Origin: Actinomycetota bacterium
GTDB taxonomy: Bacteria > Actinomycetota > CADDZG01 > JAHWKV01 > JAOPZY01
Length of the DNA stretch: 64,000 nucleotides
NCBI GenBank assembly: GCA_035765775.1
Contig: DASTWV010000055.1
Location: 124,001 to 188,000 of the forward strand
Direction of reading: 5' to 3'
Below are positions 11,192 through 19,190 of the stretch, piece after piece. How positions within the stretch are numbered: position 1 is the stretch's first letter; every line of letters begins with the position of its first letter. The notes beneath the pieces are model-generated. The model was not told where the DNA came from. It searched no databases and saw only the letters and a program-made list of their open reading frames with translations. The translations under genes were made by a program, and so were the position numbers.

Positions 11192-11731
11192 CTAGTGCCC
11201 TCTGCCGGAATGTGACCGGGCTGCCAGGAGCGCGCGTTTGGTGGCCGCAGCCAGCCGGTCGTCCGGGATCCCGGAGACCAGCTGATCGGCGTCGATCCCG
11301 GCCCCGGAAGGCCGCGCGGTGCGAATAGGTGCGGTCGCCGAGGACTGCCCCGCCCCCCGGGCTGCAGCCCTCCCCGCCGGGCGCCCACCGGGCACGCCGA
11401 TGGGCGGTTTGAGGGCCACCTTGACCTCCTTGACCGGCTCGCCGGGGACCGCGGCGTTGACCCGGCGGATGATCTCGGGGGCAAGGTACTGCAGCTCCTT
11501 GCCCCAGGCGGGGTTCTCCACCCATACCTTCAGCACTCCGTGGGTGAGGCTGGCCGGCGAGCACCGCTGGGCGACCCGGTCCCCGACCATCTGGCGCCAG
11601 TCGCCGAACACCGCCCCCACGGCGGCGGGGTTGTCCAGCCCCCAGCGGCGGGCGCTCGGCCCGAGGAGGGAGCGGAGGGGCGTGGGGTCGTCAGGCATCA
11701 AAGTCGTCAGGCATCGGGTGCCATCTTTCAT
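11192..11731 (-). CDS. DUF721 (DciA-like) protein
   Basis: The middle of this 179-residue protein carries the DUF721 pattern GDWRQMVGDRVAQRCSPASL followed by VLKVWVENPAWGKELQYLAPEII. DciA, a DUF721 member, helps load the replicative helicase in bacteria lacking DnaC/DnaI, and the actinobacterial homologue between recF and gyrB is thought to do likewise. The basic Ala/Gly/Pro-rich segment after residue 110 looks disordered and could bind DNA. The ATG at 11731 overlaps the recF stop as ATGA, indicating translational coupling; an ATG at 11698 is an alternative. The last 40 residues form a helical tail. Confidence 0.85.
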   Translation of the reverse strand: MKDGTRCLTTLMPDDPTPLRSLLGPSARRWGLDNPAAVGAVFGDWRQMVGDRVAQRCSPASLTHGVLKVWVENPAWGKELQYLAPEIIRRVNAAVPGEPVKEVKVALKPPIGVPGGRPAGRAAARGAGQSSATAPIRTARPSGAGIDADQLVSGIPDDRLAAATKRALLAARSHSGRGH

Positions 11732-12858
11732 GCCACCCGGACCACGCCGGCGTCCACCAGGAACATCCGCTCGACCGCGCGGCCGGAGCCCACCGGCCAC
11801 CCCGCCCCGCTGGTGGCGGTGGCGATGGTCTGGCCGGACCCGGCCACCATGGCCACCAGGTGTTCCCGCCGGGCGTCGTCCAGCTCCGAGAAGATGTCGT
11901 CCAGGATGAGGATGGGATCCTCGCCCCGCTCGCCGGCCACCAGGTCCCGCTCGGCCATGCGCAGGGCCAGGGCCAGACTGCGCTGCTCGCCCTGCGAGGC
12001 ATACGTCCGGGCGTCGGCGCCGTTCAGCCGCACCTCGACGTCGTCCCGGTGCGGACCCACCGTGCTCACCCCCCGCTCCAGGTCCCGGCCCCGGGCCGCA
12101 GCCAGCGCGGCCACGAGGCCCTCGGTGACCGCCGCCGTCCGGCCCTCGCCCGCCGGGGGCAGGTCCTCGGGCGTCACCCAGGTGGGCCGGTACTGCAGGT
12201 CGACCTCGGCCCCGGGCCCGGCCAGCGAGCCGTAGCGGCGCTGGACCTCGGGCAGCAGCCGCTCCAGCACGGCCAGCCGGTTGCGGATCACCACCGCCCC
12301 CGTGCGGGCGAACGACTCGTCCCAGACATCGAGCGTGGCCAGCGCCCGCCGGCTGTTGACCGCCGCCTTCAGCAGACCCGTCCGCTGGCGCAGCACCCGC
12401 TCGAACTCCTGGCGCTCGGCGCCGGCCAGCACCCGCAGGCGGGCGGCACCCTGGTCCAGCAGCCGGCGGCGTTCGTCGGGCGGTCCCTTCACGATCACGA
12501 GGTCGTCGGGTGAGAACGCCACGGCCACCATGGGCATGCCGCCGTGACGCTCCACCGGGACCCGGTTCACCAGCAGCCGGGTGCCTCCCGCCCGTTTCAC
12601 CTCGGCATCGACCCGGACGTCCCGCCCGCTGTCCCGGCCGGCGCCGGACACGATGGCCCGCTCGGCGCCGAGGCGCACCATCGCCTCACCGGTGGCCCCC
12701 CGGTGCGACCCGGTCCCGCACAGCACGGCGATCGCCTCGACCAGGTTCGTCTTGCCCTGGCCGTTCTCGCCCAGGACGAGATTCAGCCCAGGCGCAAACT
12801 CCACCGCGGCGGTGGCGTAGTTGCGGAAGTCGGTCAGGACGAGGCTGCGCATCTCCAC
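11728..12858 (-). CDS. recF: DNA replication/repair protein RecF
   Basis: RecF is an SMC-like ATPase that, with RecO and RecR, loads RecA at single-strand gaps. The 376-residue protein opens with the RecF signature LTDFRNYATAAVEFAPGLN, has Walker A GENGQGKT at residues 30-37, an ABC signature-like TYASQGEQRSLALALRMAE and Walker B ILILDDIFSELDDARR. Length fits the family. It starts 11 bases after the dnaN stop and overlaps the next gene by four bases, so dnaN-recF-DUF721 look cotranscribed. Confidence 0.97.
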   Translation of the reverse strand: MEMRSLVLTDFRNYATAAVEFAPGLNLVLGENGQGKTNLVEAIAVLCGTGSHRGATGEAMVRLGAERAIVSGAGRDSGRDVRVDAEVKRAGGTRLLVNRVPVERHGGMPMVAVAFSPDDLVIVKGPPDERRRLLDQGAARLRVLAGAERQEFERVLRQRTGLLKAAVNSRRALATLDVWDESFARTGAVVIRNRLAVLERLLPEVQRRYGSLAGPGAEVDLQYRPTWVTPEDLPPAGEGRTAAVTEGLVAALAAARGRDLERGVSTVGPHRDDVEVRLNGADARTYASQGEQRSLALALRMAERDLVAGERGEDPILILDDIFSELDDARREHLVAMVAGSGQTIATATSGAGWPVGSGRAVERMFLVDAGVVRVA

Positions 12859-12869
12859 ACATCCAGCTT

Positions 12870-13976
12870 CTACCGGGACAGGCGCACGGGCATGGCAATG
12901 TAGGTGAACTCGGGGTGATCTTCCCCCCGGAGCACGCCCGGCTTGGTGGGCGACATCACCTCGAGGACCGCCTGCTCGCCCTCGAGGGCATCGAGGCCGT
13001 CGCCCAGGAACCGGGGGTTGAAGGCGACCACCATCGGCTCGCCGTCGTAGCTGGCACCCTCGAGGTCGTCCACCGCCTCGCCGATGCCGGCCTCCACCGC
13101 GGTCAGGCGCACCTGGTCCGCCAGGTGGATCTTCACCGGGGTGTTCTGGCCCGCGACGATGCTCACCCGCTGCACCGCCTGGGCGAACTCCTCCCGGTTC
13201 ACGGTCAGCCGGTTGGGGTACCCATCGGGCACCAGGGAGCGGTACTTGGGGAACTCGCCCTCGATCAGCCGGCTCACCAACGACGTCCGCCCCACCACAC
13301 AGCCCACCTGCGACTCACCGATCCGGATGGTCATCTCGCCGCCGGTCCCGGGGGCGGTCAGGTGCCGGCCCAGCTCCACCAGTGTCCGGCCCGGGATGAT
13401 CAGGTCCCCCTCGGGCGGTCCCTCCTTCAAGGTGACCTCCCGGAGGGCCAGGCGGTAGCTGTCCGTGGCGACCAGCCGGACGGTGCCCTCCGAGAACGAC
13501 CACAGCACCCCGGTGAGCACCGGGCGGACCTCGTCGGTGCTGGCCGCCCGCACCACCTGGCGCAGCGCCCGCCCGAGATCCGAGGCCTCGGCGGTGGCCA
13601 CGGCATGGCCCTGGACCTCGGCGAACTCCGGGAAGTCCTCGGCGGCCAGGGTGCTCAACGAGAACTCCGCCTTGCCGCCCCGGATCACCGCCTCACTGCC
13701 TCGGGTCTCGACCACCACCTTGCCCGGGGGCAGGCTGCGCAGGACCTCACCGAAGAGCTTGCCGGGCAGCACCAGGACGCCCTCCTCGGCCACCGAGAAC
13801 TCGCCGGTGACGGCGACGAAGATCTCGAGATCCGTCCCGGCCAGCTCAACCCTCCCGGCGGTGGCCGAGATCCGGACCCCTCCCAGGACCGGGTGGGTGG
13901 CCCGGCCGGACACCACTCGCAGGACCGCCTGACTGTGCTCTACCAATTCGTCGCGTTCGGCTTCCAGATGCATCAC
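12870..13976 (-). CDS. dnaN: DNA polymerase III sliding clamp (beta subunit)
   Basis: The beta clamp encircles DNA and tethers polymerase III and other partners. The 368-residue protein spans three repeated clamp domains of about 120 residues, with recognisable family blocks VLGGVRISA, ATDSYRLALREV, IPGRTLVELGRHL, EGEFPKYRSLVP and the invariant C-terminal MPVRLSR that lines the partner-binding pocket. The ORF begins with two Met codons, so the start may be 13976 or 13973. It is separated from dnaA by a 283-base gap that contains weak DnaA-box-like sites. Confidence 0.97.
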   Translation of the reverse strand: MMHLEAERDELVEHSQAVLRVVSGRATHPVLGGVRISATAGRVELAGTDLEIFVAVTGEFSVAEEGVLVLPGKLFGEVLRSLPPGKVVVETRGSEAVIRGGKAEFSLSTLAAEDFPEFAEVQGHAVATAEASDLGRALRQVVRAASTDEVRPVLTGVLWSFSEGTVRLVATDSYRLALREVTLKEGPPEGDLIIPGRTLVELGRHLTAPGTGGEMTIRIGESQVGCVVGRTSLVSRLIEGEFPKYRSLVPDGYPNRLTVNREEFAQAVQRVSIVAGQNTPVKIHLADQVRLTAVEAGIGEAVDDLEGASYDGEPMVVAFNPRFLGDGLDALEGEQAVLEVMSPTKPGVLRGEDHPEFTYIAMPVRLSR

Positions 13977-14259
13977 ACCCTCCTTCGGCGGATCCGGCTC
14001 TCAGGGCCTCGGGCAAGACAGTACTCAGCAGGTACGACAAAAAATGCGGGTTTACACGCAGGCAGAGGTTTTCGCGAGGAAGAAGATTGATAGTCAGCGA
14101 TAGCAGTAGGGGCTGTGGATCCTGCGGACAACCTGCATTCCGGCTGGTCGCAGGCCAGATCGGGCTGTGGGCCCGGTGGGGACACGACGGGGTTCCTCCG
14201 GGACGGCCCGGCAGAGGGAACGGGAAGAAGGGCGGTCCACAGGGTTGTCAGCGGGTTGT
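13977..14259. other. dnaA-dnaN intergenic region with weak DnaA boxes
   Basis: This gap holds imperfect DnaA boxes: TGTGGATCC at 14114-14122 and TGCGGACAA at 14123-14131 (both minus orientation), and TTGTTCACA at 14256-14264 just inside the dnaA stop. The stretch 14036-14100 contains an A-run and is AT-richer than its surroundings, which is what a DNA unwinding element would look like. In Streptomyces and Mycobacterium oriC lies in the dnaA-dnaN gap, so this region is a candidate, but the stronger box cluster is upstream of dnaA. The dnaN promoter must also lie here; no clear hexamers are seen. Confidence 0.5.
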
Positions 14260-15663
14260 TCACAGGGCCTTGGCCCGGGTGCGGATCCGGGTGGTGAGCT
14301 CCTGGATCTGGTTGTAAGTGGAGCGCTGCTCGTTCATGAGCCCGCGGATCTTCGTGGTGGCGTGCATCACGGTGGAGTGGTCCCGGCCACCGAAGCGCTG
14401 CCCGATGCGGGGCAGCGAGAGGTCGGTCAGCTCGCGGCACAGGTACATGGCCATCTGGCGGGCATTGGCCACCGGGCGGTTCCGGTTCGGGGACACGAGC
14501 TCCTCGACACTGAGATTGAAGTAGCGGGCGGTCTCGGCAAGGATCAGGTCGGAGGTGATGCTCGCCGGGCCACTCTCCGGGTAGAGGTCCTTCAGGACCG
14601 TCTCGGCCAGAGCAAGAGACACCGGTCGATGGTCCAGGCTGGCAAAAGCGAGGACCCGGATGAGGGCGCCTTCGAGTTCCCGGATGTTGGACTCGACCCG
14701 GGAGGCGATGAAGGCGAGGACGTCGTCGGGCAGGCTGGCGCCGTCCAGGGCCGCCTTCTTGCGCAAGATCGCGATGCGGGTCTCGAGATCGGGCGGCTGG
14801 ACATCGGTGATGAGGCCCCACTCGAACCGGGACCGTACCCGCTCCTCGAGGCCGAGCTGCTTCGGGGGGCGATCGGAGGTGAGGACCAACTGGCGCTGGG
14901 CGTCGTGCAGCGTGTTGAAGGTGTGGAAGAACTCCTCGATGGTGGCTTCTTTGTTCTCGAGGAACTGGATGTCGTCCACCAGAAGGACGTCGTTCTCCCG
15001 GTAGCGGCGCTTGAAGCCGGCGATCCGGCCGTGATCACCGACGGCATCGATGAAGTCGTTGGTGAAGCGCTCGCTGGAGATGTAGCAGACCACTGCGTTG
15101 GGCTGGATCTGCTGGATGTAGTGGCCGATGGCGTGGAGCAGGTGGGTCTTGCCGAGACCGACGCCGCCGTAGATGAACAGCGGGTTGTAGGCGTGGGCGG
15201 GGGTCTCGGAGACTGCCAGGGCGGCGGCGTGGGCGAAGCGATTGGAGGCGCCGATGACGTAGCTGTCGAAGGTGTAGCGCGGGTTGAGGGGGCTGGAGTC
15301 CCCCCGGCGGGCAGGACCAGCATGGCCGTTGCCCACCGAGAGCCCGTGCGACGGCGCCACAGGAGTCGGGTCGAGCAGGAGCTCGACGTCGAGGATCTCA
15401 CCCGCGGCTCCGGCCACCGCCTGGGTGATGAGCGGGACGTAGCGCGGGTCGATCGACTCCTTCACGAACCGGCTGGGTACGAAGAGGACGAAGCTCTCAG
15501 GGGTCTGGTCGCCGGGGCGCAGGGGCATGAAGCAGGTCTGGAAGACCGGGGTGGACACCTGCCCGCGGATATGGAGGAGAGCGGCATCCCAGATCGTCGC
15601 CGGTGACGGCGCGACCTGGCCTTCCCGGGCACCGGTCTCTGAGGCGGCCGGCCCGGTATTCAC
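14260..15663 (-). CDS. dnaA: Chromosomal replication initiator DnaA
   Basis: DnaA binds DnaA boxes at oriC, melts the origin in its ATP form and recruits helicase. The 467-residue protein has domain I (about residues 20-95, [22 protein letters not shown]), a short polar linker, an AAA+ domain with Walker A GGVGLGKT (166-173) and Walker B LLVDDIQF (Asp230, Asp231), and the domain IV DNA-binding helix-turn-helix with the signature [15 protein letters not shown]. The start is taken as GTG at 15663; the frame stays open upstream to 16101 but those residues are not DnaA-like and cover the DnaA boxes. It is transcribed away from rpmH. Confidence 0.97.
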   Translation of the reverse strand: MNTGPAASETGAREGQVAPSPATIWDAALLHIRGQVSTPVFQTCFMPLRPGDQTPESFVLFVPSRFVKESIDPRYVPLITQAVAGAAGEILDVELLLDPTPVAPSHGLSVGNGHAGPARRGDSSPLNPRYTFDSYVIGASNRFAHAAALAVSETPAHAYNPLFIYGGVGLGKTHLLHAIGHYIQQIQPNAVVCYISSERFTNDFIDAVGDHGRIAGFKRRYRENDVLLVDDIQFLENKEATIEEFFHTFNTLHDAQRQLVLTSDRPPKQLGLEERVRSRFEWGLITDVQPPDLETRIAILRKKAALDGASLPDDVLAFIASRVESNIRELEGALIRVLAFASLDHRPVSLALAETVLKDLYPESGPASITSDLILAETARYFNLSVEELVSPNRNRPVANARQMAMYLCRELTDLSLPRIGQRFGGRDHSTVMHATTKIRGLMNEQRSTYNQIQELTTRIRTRAKAL

Positions 15664-15698
15664 CGGATCACCTGCATGAGGCGCGAAGACTGAGGAGG

Positions 15699-15826
15699 TT
15701 GTCCACACCGCTGTGGCCCTCGAAGGCCTCGGGGGGCCTCGCGGACGCCGGTGAAAGGGGGGTGTTTTGGGTGCCGGCACGCTGGATGGAGGGGTTTTCC
15801 ACAGCCTCATCCACAAATGTGGACAA
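15699..15826. promoter_or_regulatory. DnaA-box cluster, candidate oriC or dnaA autoregulatory site
   Basis: Four boxes are visible: TTGTCCACA at 15699-15707 (plus), TTTTCCACA at 15795-15803 (plus), TCATCCACA at 15807-15815 (plus) and TGTGGACAA at 15818-15826 (minus orientation of TTGTCCACA). The first and last match the actinobacterial consensus perfectly; the last three sit within 32 bases. The first box is only 36 bases upstream of the dnaA start, so DnaA probably represses its own gene here. Whether replication also begins here or in the dnaA-dnaN gap needs experimental or skew evidence. Confidence 0.8.
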
Positions 15827-16193
15827 ACCCATGTACGCCATGTCTGTTGACCCCTCCCGGCTACGGTTGCTAGAAAGCTCAGGCGACTACTTTTGGGCGC
15901 GCCCCACTGGCATGCGAGCCACCGGGGAAGTGGTGACGCTAACCGGCTAGAAGCCGCGAAATGTCGCCTGGAACCCATTATAAGCGCGGCCCGCTGTGAC
16001 CCACAAGACAGGGAAACCGGCGCGGGGTGCGGGCGCTCGGTGCAACCTCCCGAACCATCCGGACCAGGGCCCTGACCAGGCCATACCCGGGCCATGACCA
16101 ACTCCCGACCGGGGCCGGACGCTGCCGGGCGTTCGGGAAGGGCGAAACCGGATACAGTTGGGATACCGGCTTCTCGAGCCGGGAGGCGCCGAC

Positions 16194-16199
16194 TATACT
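16194..16199 (+). promoter_or_regulatory. Probable rpmH-rnpA promoter -10 element
   Basis: TATACT stands 45 bases upstream of the rnpA GTG and 52 upstream of rpmH. The sequence 17 bases further upstream (TTCTCG) is a weak -35 and overlaps a small hairpin CCGGCT/AGCCGG. Ribosomal protein operons usually have strong promoters, consistent with a good -10 here. Confidence 0.5.
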
Positions 16200-16243
16200 C
16201 GGCGGGCCTTGGGCCGCGTGCGGCGGCCAGGAGACTACCTGAG

Positions 16244-16726
16244 GTGAGCGATGAAGCGGACGTTCCAACCGAACACCAGGCGGCGCAAGAAGACCCACGG
16301 GTTCCGGATCCGGATGCGCACCCGCGCCGGCCGGGCCGTGATCAGCCGGCGGCGCCAAAAGGGCCGCGCTCGCCTCTCCGCCTAGACCGACCAACGCTGC
16401 GCTCCCCCGCTGAGTTCCGCCGGGTACTCCGCAGCGGTCGGGGCCGGGGAGCTGGCGGGCTGGTGGTGCACGTATGCGAGCGGGACGGAGGTGGGCAACC
16501 ACGACTGGGACTGGTGGTGCCCCGGACGGTGGGTGGCGCGGTGGAACGCAACCGAATGAAACGCCGTATCCGGTCGATTTGGCGGGAGCTGTCGCCGAAC
16601 CTGGGACCGGTGGACTGCGTGGTGGTCGTGCGCCCCGAGGCCGCCACCCTGAGCTTCGCGGGCCTGTCCGAGCGCGTGGCATCCGGCGTGGCGCAGGCCG
16701 CCCGGGAAACTCCGAGGGCGCGATGA
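16244..16726 (+). CDS. rnpA: RNase P protein component, extended form overlapping rpmH
   Basis: RnpA assists the RNase P RNA in removing 5' leaders from tRNA precursors. The conserved core begins [15 protein letters not shown] only about 15 bases after the rpmH stop and continues through [28 protein letters not shown], which holds the RNR-type motif of the family. Between the rpmH stop and this core there is no ATG, GTG or TTG in frame, while the frame is open leftward through all of rpmH. The first sensible start is GTG at 16244, with AGGAG at 16229-16233, giving 160 residues. Thus rpmH lies wholly inside rnpA in another frame, the start codons being four bases apart. Its stop overlaps the yidD start (ATGA). 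A non-canonical CTG at 16397 is the alternative. Confidence 0.8.
   Translation: MSDEADVPTEHQAAQEDPRVPDPDAHPRRPGRDQPAAPKGPRSPLRLDRPTLRSPAEFRRVLRSGRGRGAGGLVVHVCERDGGGQPRLGLVVPRTVGGAVERNRMKRRIRSIWRELSPNLGPVDCVVVVRPEAATLSFAGLSERVASGVAQAARETPRAR
16251..16385 (+). CDS. rpmH: 50S ribosomal protein L34
   Basis: L34 is a small basic protein of the large ribosomal subunit. The 44-residue translation [20 protein letters not shown] continues with the conserved [24 protein letters not shown], full length for the family. GAGGTG at 16241-16246 serves as Shine-Dalgarno and at the same time contains the GTG start of rnpA. It was found by direct reading because it is short. The whole gene is contained within the longer rnpA frame, so the two proteins are likely to be translationally linked. 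Confidence 0.97.
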   Translation: MKRTFQPNTRRRKKTHGFRIRMRTRAGRAVISRRRQKGRARLSA

Positions 16727-17055
16727 GCCACTCCCCGATGACCCGGCACCCGATGACCCGGCGCCGCCCGGGGCAGTGGGCCGCCCTGCCCCTGATCGGG
16801 CTGATCGCGGCGTACCGGGCGGTGATCTCCCCGTTGCTGGGGGCACGGTGCCGCTTCTACCCGTCGTGCTCCGCCTACGCCCAGGAGGCGCTGCGGGTGC
16901 ACGGGCTGCGGCGGGGCGGCTGGCTGGCGGTGCGCCGCTTGAGCCGGTGCCACCCGTGGAATCCCGGTGGGTTCGACTACGTGCCGCCGCTCCAGGCAGA
17001 TGAGAATTCCATTGGTCTGTCGGAGACCGAGAATCTAGTGGTGAGGGCGGGATAG
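16723..17055 (+). CDS. yidD: Membrane protein insertion efficiency factor YidD
   Basis: YidD is a small membrane-associated protein that aids YidC-dependent insertion. The 110-residue translation has the family core [38 protein letters not shown] with its three conserved cysteines (the third in [15 protein letters not shown]), preceded by a short His/Met-rich head and followed by a variable tail. The ATG overlaps the rnpA stop as ATGA and yidC begins five bases after its stop, matching the conserved rpmH-rnpA-yidD-yidC order. Confidence 0.95.
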   Translation: MSHSPMTRHPMTRRRPGQWAALPLIGLIAAYRAVISPLLGARCRFYPSCSAYAQEALRVHGLRRGGWLAVRRLSRCHPWNPGGFDYVPPLQADENSIGLSETENLVVRAG

Positions 17056-17060
17056 CGCCA

Positions 17061-18410
17061 ATGATCTCCCTATGGAACGACCTCCTAAAACTTCTGGGAA
17101 GCTCCCTGTCTTCGTTCTACAACCTTGTTCCGAACTACGGCGTTGCCATCATCCTGCTCACGATCGCGGTCCGGCTGGTTCTCCTGCCGCTCACCATCAA
17201 GCAGACCCGCTCGATGCAGGAGATGCAGAGGCTGCAGCCCGAGTTGAAGCGCCTGCAGGCGAAGTACAAGGGCGGGGACAAGGCGAAGCTCAACGAAGAG
17301 ATGATGAAGCTGTACAAGGAGCACCAGGTGAACCCGTTGGGCGGGTGCCTCCCCCTCCTCCTGCAGCTCCCGATCTTCTGGGCCCTCTACCGGGTGCTCG
17401 ACGGATGTGGCAAGACCGTCGCCCACTCCAAGGCCTGTATGACCGGGTTCGTGGGCGTGAAGTACCTGCCGGTCGGGAGCGCCCTCCGGGCGGTGATCCG
17501 GGAGGTTACCCCCGGGCACCTCGGCCACGCCGGGTTCCTGGGGATGAACCTGGGCGTGTCGCCGGTGGCCTTCGTGAAGAGCGACGGCTTGGTTCATGCT
17601 ATCCCCTACATCATCCTCGTCTTCCTCATGGTGGCCACCACGTGGTACCAGCAGAAGCAGATCATGGCGGTGTCCCCCGGCCAGAGCGGCAATCAGCAGA
17701 TGCAGATGATGGGCAAGATCATGCCGGTGGTCCTCGGTGTGTTCTCGCTGGAATTGGCGGCCGGCGTGTCGATCTACTGGGTGGCCAGCAATGCGTGGAC
17801 GATCGTCCAGCAGTACTTCGTTCTGGGGAAGCAAGCCGGTGCCGGCGGGTCCCCTGCAGTGGCCGCCGCCGATAAGGCCATGGGAGGTGGTAGTTCGGCT
17901 GGCTCGGGAGTTTCCAGCAAGCCGAAGGCGGCCATCGGCAAGGGCACCGGGAGTGGCGAGGGTAGGAAGGGCGATGTGAAGACCGCTCCGGAGCGCACGG
18001 GCACCAAGGCCGGCACCGGGAACGGGCGAGCGGGCGGGGGCCAACAGAATGGCGCCACCAAGGGGAAGCGGCCCGCGGCGCCCACGAAGAGCGCCGCCGA
18101 GGCCAAGACCGGAGCCGGAAGCCCGGCGAAGCCTGCCGGAGCGAACGGCAAGGCAAATGGGAAGGCGAATGGGAAGGCGCCCGAGGCGAAGCCCGTGGAG
18201 GCCAAAGCAGATTCGAGTGCCAAGCCCGGCCCGGACAACGGGAAGCCCCCCGCGACGCCGGTGCCCGCCCGGGGCGACGGGAATGGGGCAGAGCCGGCCC
18301 CTGCGGAGCCCAGTCCTGACGCCGGCGGCACGCCGGCCGGCACCGCAGGATCGGCCCGGCCCCGGCCCCAGCGGGCGGCCTCGAGCGCCCGGAAGCGAAA
18401 CCGACGATGA
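17061..18410 (+). CDS. yidC: Membrane protein insertase YidC
   Basis: YidC inserts proteins into the cytoplasmic membrane alone or with SecYEG. The 449-residue protein has the conserved insertase domain in residues 1-270, including VPNYGVAIILLTIAVRL with the hydrophilic-groove Arg, the cytoplasmic hairpin MQEMQRLQPELKRLQAKYKG, and the helices LGGCLPLLLQLPIFWALYRVL and SIYWVASNAWTIVQQYFVL. It lacks the large periplasmic domain, as in other Gram-positives. From about residue 275 the sequence becomes an Ala/Gly/Lys/Pro low-complexity tail of some 170 residues with short repeats of GKANGKANGKA; such basic tails can contact ribosomes. It overlaps jag by four bases. Confidence 0.96.
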   Translation: MISLWNDLLKLLGSSLSSFYNLVPNYGVAIILLTIAVRLVLLPLTIKQTRSMQEMQRLQPELKRLQAKYKGGDKAKLNEEMMKLYKEHQVNPLGGCLPLLLQLPIFWALYRVLDGCGKTVAHSKACMTGFVGVKYLPVGSALRAVIREVTPGHLGHAGFLGMNLGVSPVAFVKSDGLVHAIPYIILVFLMVATTWYQQKQIMAVSPGQSGNQQMQMMGKIMPVVLGVFSLELAAGVSIYWVASNAWTIVQQYFVLGKQAGAGGSPAVAAADKAMGGGSSAGSGVSSKPKAAIGKGTGSGEGRKGDVKTAPERTGTKAGTGNGRAGGGQQNGATKGKRPAAPTKSAAEAKTGAGSPAKPAGANGKANGKANGKAPEAKPVEAKADSSAKPGPDNGKPPATPVPARGDGNGAEPAPAEPSPDAGGTPAGTAGSARPRPQRAASSARKRNRR

Positions 18411-19000
18411 GTGATATCCCGGAGGTGGAGGACATGGCAGGTGTGCCCGCGGAGCATCCCGAAGAGGCGAGCGCCCGGAACGGCAGCACACCCCCGCCGG
18501 CCGGGCCGGAGGAGCAGGAAGGCGGGGAAGAGACCGAGGAGGACCGCCTGGTGATCGCCTCCGAGGATGCCCTCGACTTCGTCGATGGCCTGCTGGACGC
18601 CATGGATGTGGATGGCGACGCCAGCGCGGAGGTTCGGGACGGGCGGGTCTACGTGAGCGTCGAAGGCGCGGACTCCGCCCTGCTCATCGGTCATCATGGC
18701 CAAACGCTGGAAGCCATCCAGGAACTCATGCGCAGCGCCATCCAGCGCCAGGTGCGCTCCCGGGTGCTCATCACCCTGGACGTCCAGGGCTACCGGGAGC
18801 GGCGCCGAGAGTCGTTGCAGGAGCGGGCACGCGAGTTGGCGGCACGGGTGCTCGATGAGGGCGAGATGGAGTTCGAGCCCATGAACGCCTTCGAGCGCAA
18901 GGTGATCCACGACGCCATCGGCGAGATCGAAGGGGTCACCAGCTTCAGCGAGGGCGAGGAGCCCTACCGCCGGGTGGTCATCGCCCCGGCTGAAGACTAG
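18407..19000 (+). CDS. jag: Jag/KhpB-type KH-R3H RNA-binding protein
   Basis: Jag-family proteins bind RNA and, in Gram-positives, affect cell elongation and division; partnership with KhpA is known in some species. This 197-residue protein has an acidic disordered head (residues 1-45), a type II KH domain with the GxxG-type loop LIGHHGQTLEAIQELM (around residues 100-115), and a C-terminal R3H domain ending FERKVIHDAIGEIEGV with RRVVIAP. The ATG overlaps the yidC stop as ATGA. In most actinobacteria rsmG (gidB) follows jag; here it is absent and parA comes next. Confidence 0.93.
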   Translation: MSDIPEVEDMAGVPAEHPEEASARNGSTPPPAGPEEQEGGEETEEDRLVIASEDALDFVDGLLDAMDVDGDASAEVRDGRVYVSVEGADSALLIGHHGQTLEAIQELMRSAIQRQVRSRVLITLDVQGYRERRRESLQERARELAARVLDEGEMEFEPMNAFERKVIHDAIGEIEGVTSFSEGEEPYRRVVIAPAED

Positions 19001-19032
19001 GCGTCGCACGACCTCGATCTGAGGCTTTGCCT

Positions 19033-19048
19033 GGTTTCACGTGAAACC
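19033..19048. promoter_or_regulatory. parS site 1
   Basis: GGTTTCACGTGAAACC is a perfect palindrome matching the bacterial parS consensus TGTTTCACGTGAAACA at all inner positions; flanking bases extend the palindrome to 20 bp (19031-19050). It lies 33 bases after jag and 143 before parA. ParB binds such sites, spreads by CTP hydrolysis and marks the origin for segregation. Confidence 0.92.
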
Positions 19049-19064
19049 AGGAGGCGGACCACCT

Positions 19065-19080
19065 CGTTCCACGTGAAACA
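19065..19080. promoter_or_regulatory. parS site 2 (imperfect)
   Basis: CGTTCCACGTGAAACA matches the consensus at 14 of 16 positions, with the CACGTG core intact. It lies 17 bases after parS site 1, upstream of parA, so the two could nucleate ParB together and may also influence parA transcription. Confidence 0.85.
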
Positions 19081-19190
19081 GGGCCTTCTGATCGCCCCTG
19101 GAGTGCGCGAAATCCGTGCCACCGCCCGCCGTGCGCATATCATGGGCCTGCCCGCACGAGCCGCCCGCCGCCCGCACGAGAAGGACGATC

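Larger units (their letters stand above)
15664..16250. other. dnaA-rpmH divergent gap, probable origin/regulatory region
   Basis: This 587-base gap separates the two divergent origin operons. It contains a tight cluster of DnaA boxes (15699-15826), a purine-rich stretch, and the rpmH promoter near its right end. A 39-codon plus-strand frame at 15831-15950 lacks a ribosome binding site and is not called a gene. No RNA gene was recognised. Confidence 0.6.

Noticed and set aside
15831-15950. A 39-codon plus-strand frame starting just after the DnaA boxes
   Set aside because: No Shine-Dalgarno is visible and it overlaps the DnaA box region; composition is not distinctive.
15664-16101. Upstream extension of the dnaA frame to 16101
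   Set aside because: These residues are not similar to any DnaA N-terminus and would cover the DnaA boxes and most of the regulatory gap. GTG at 15663 gives a normal-length protein.
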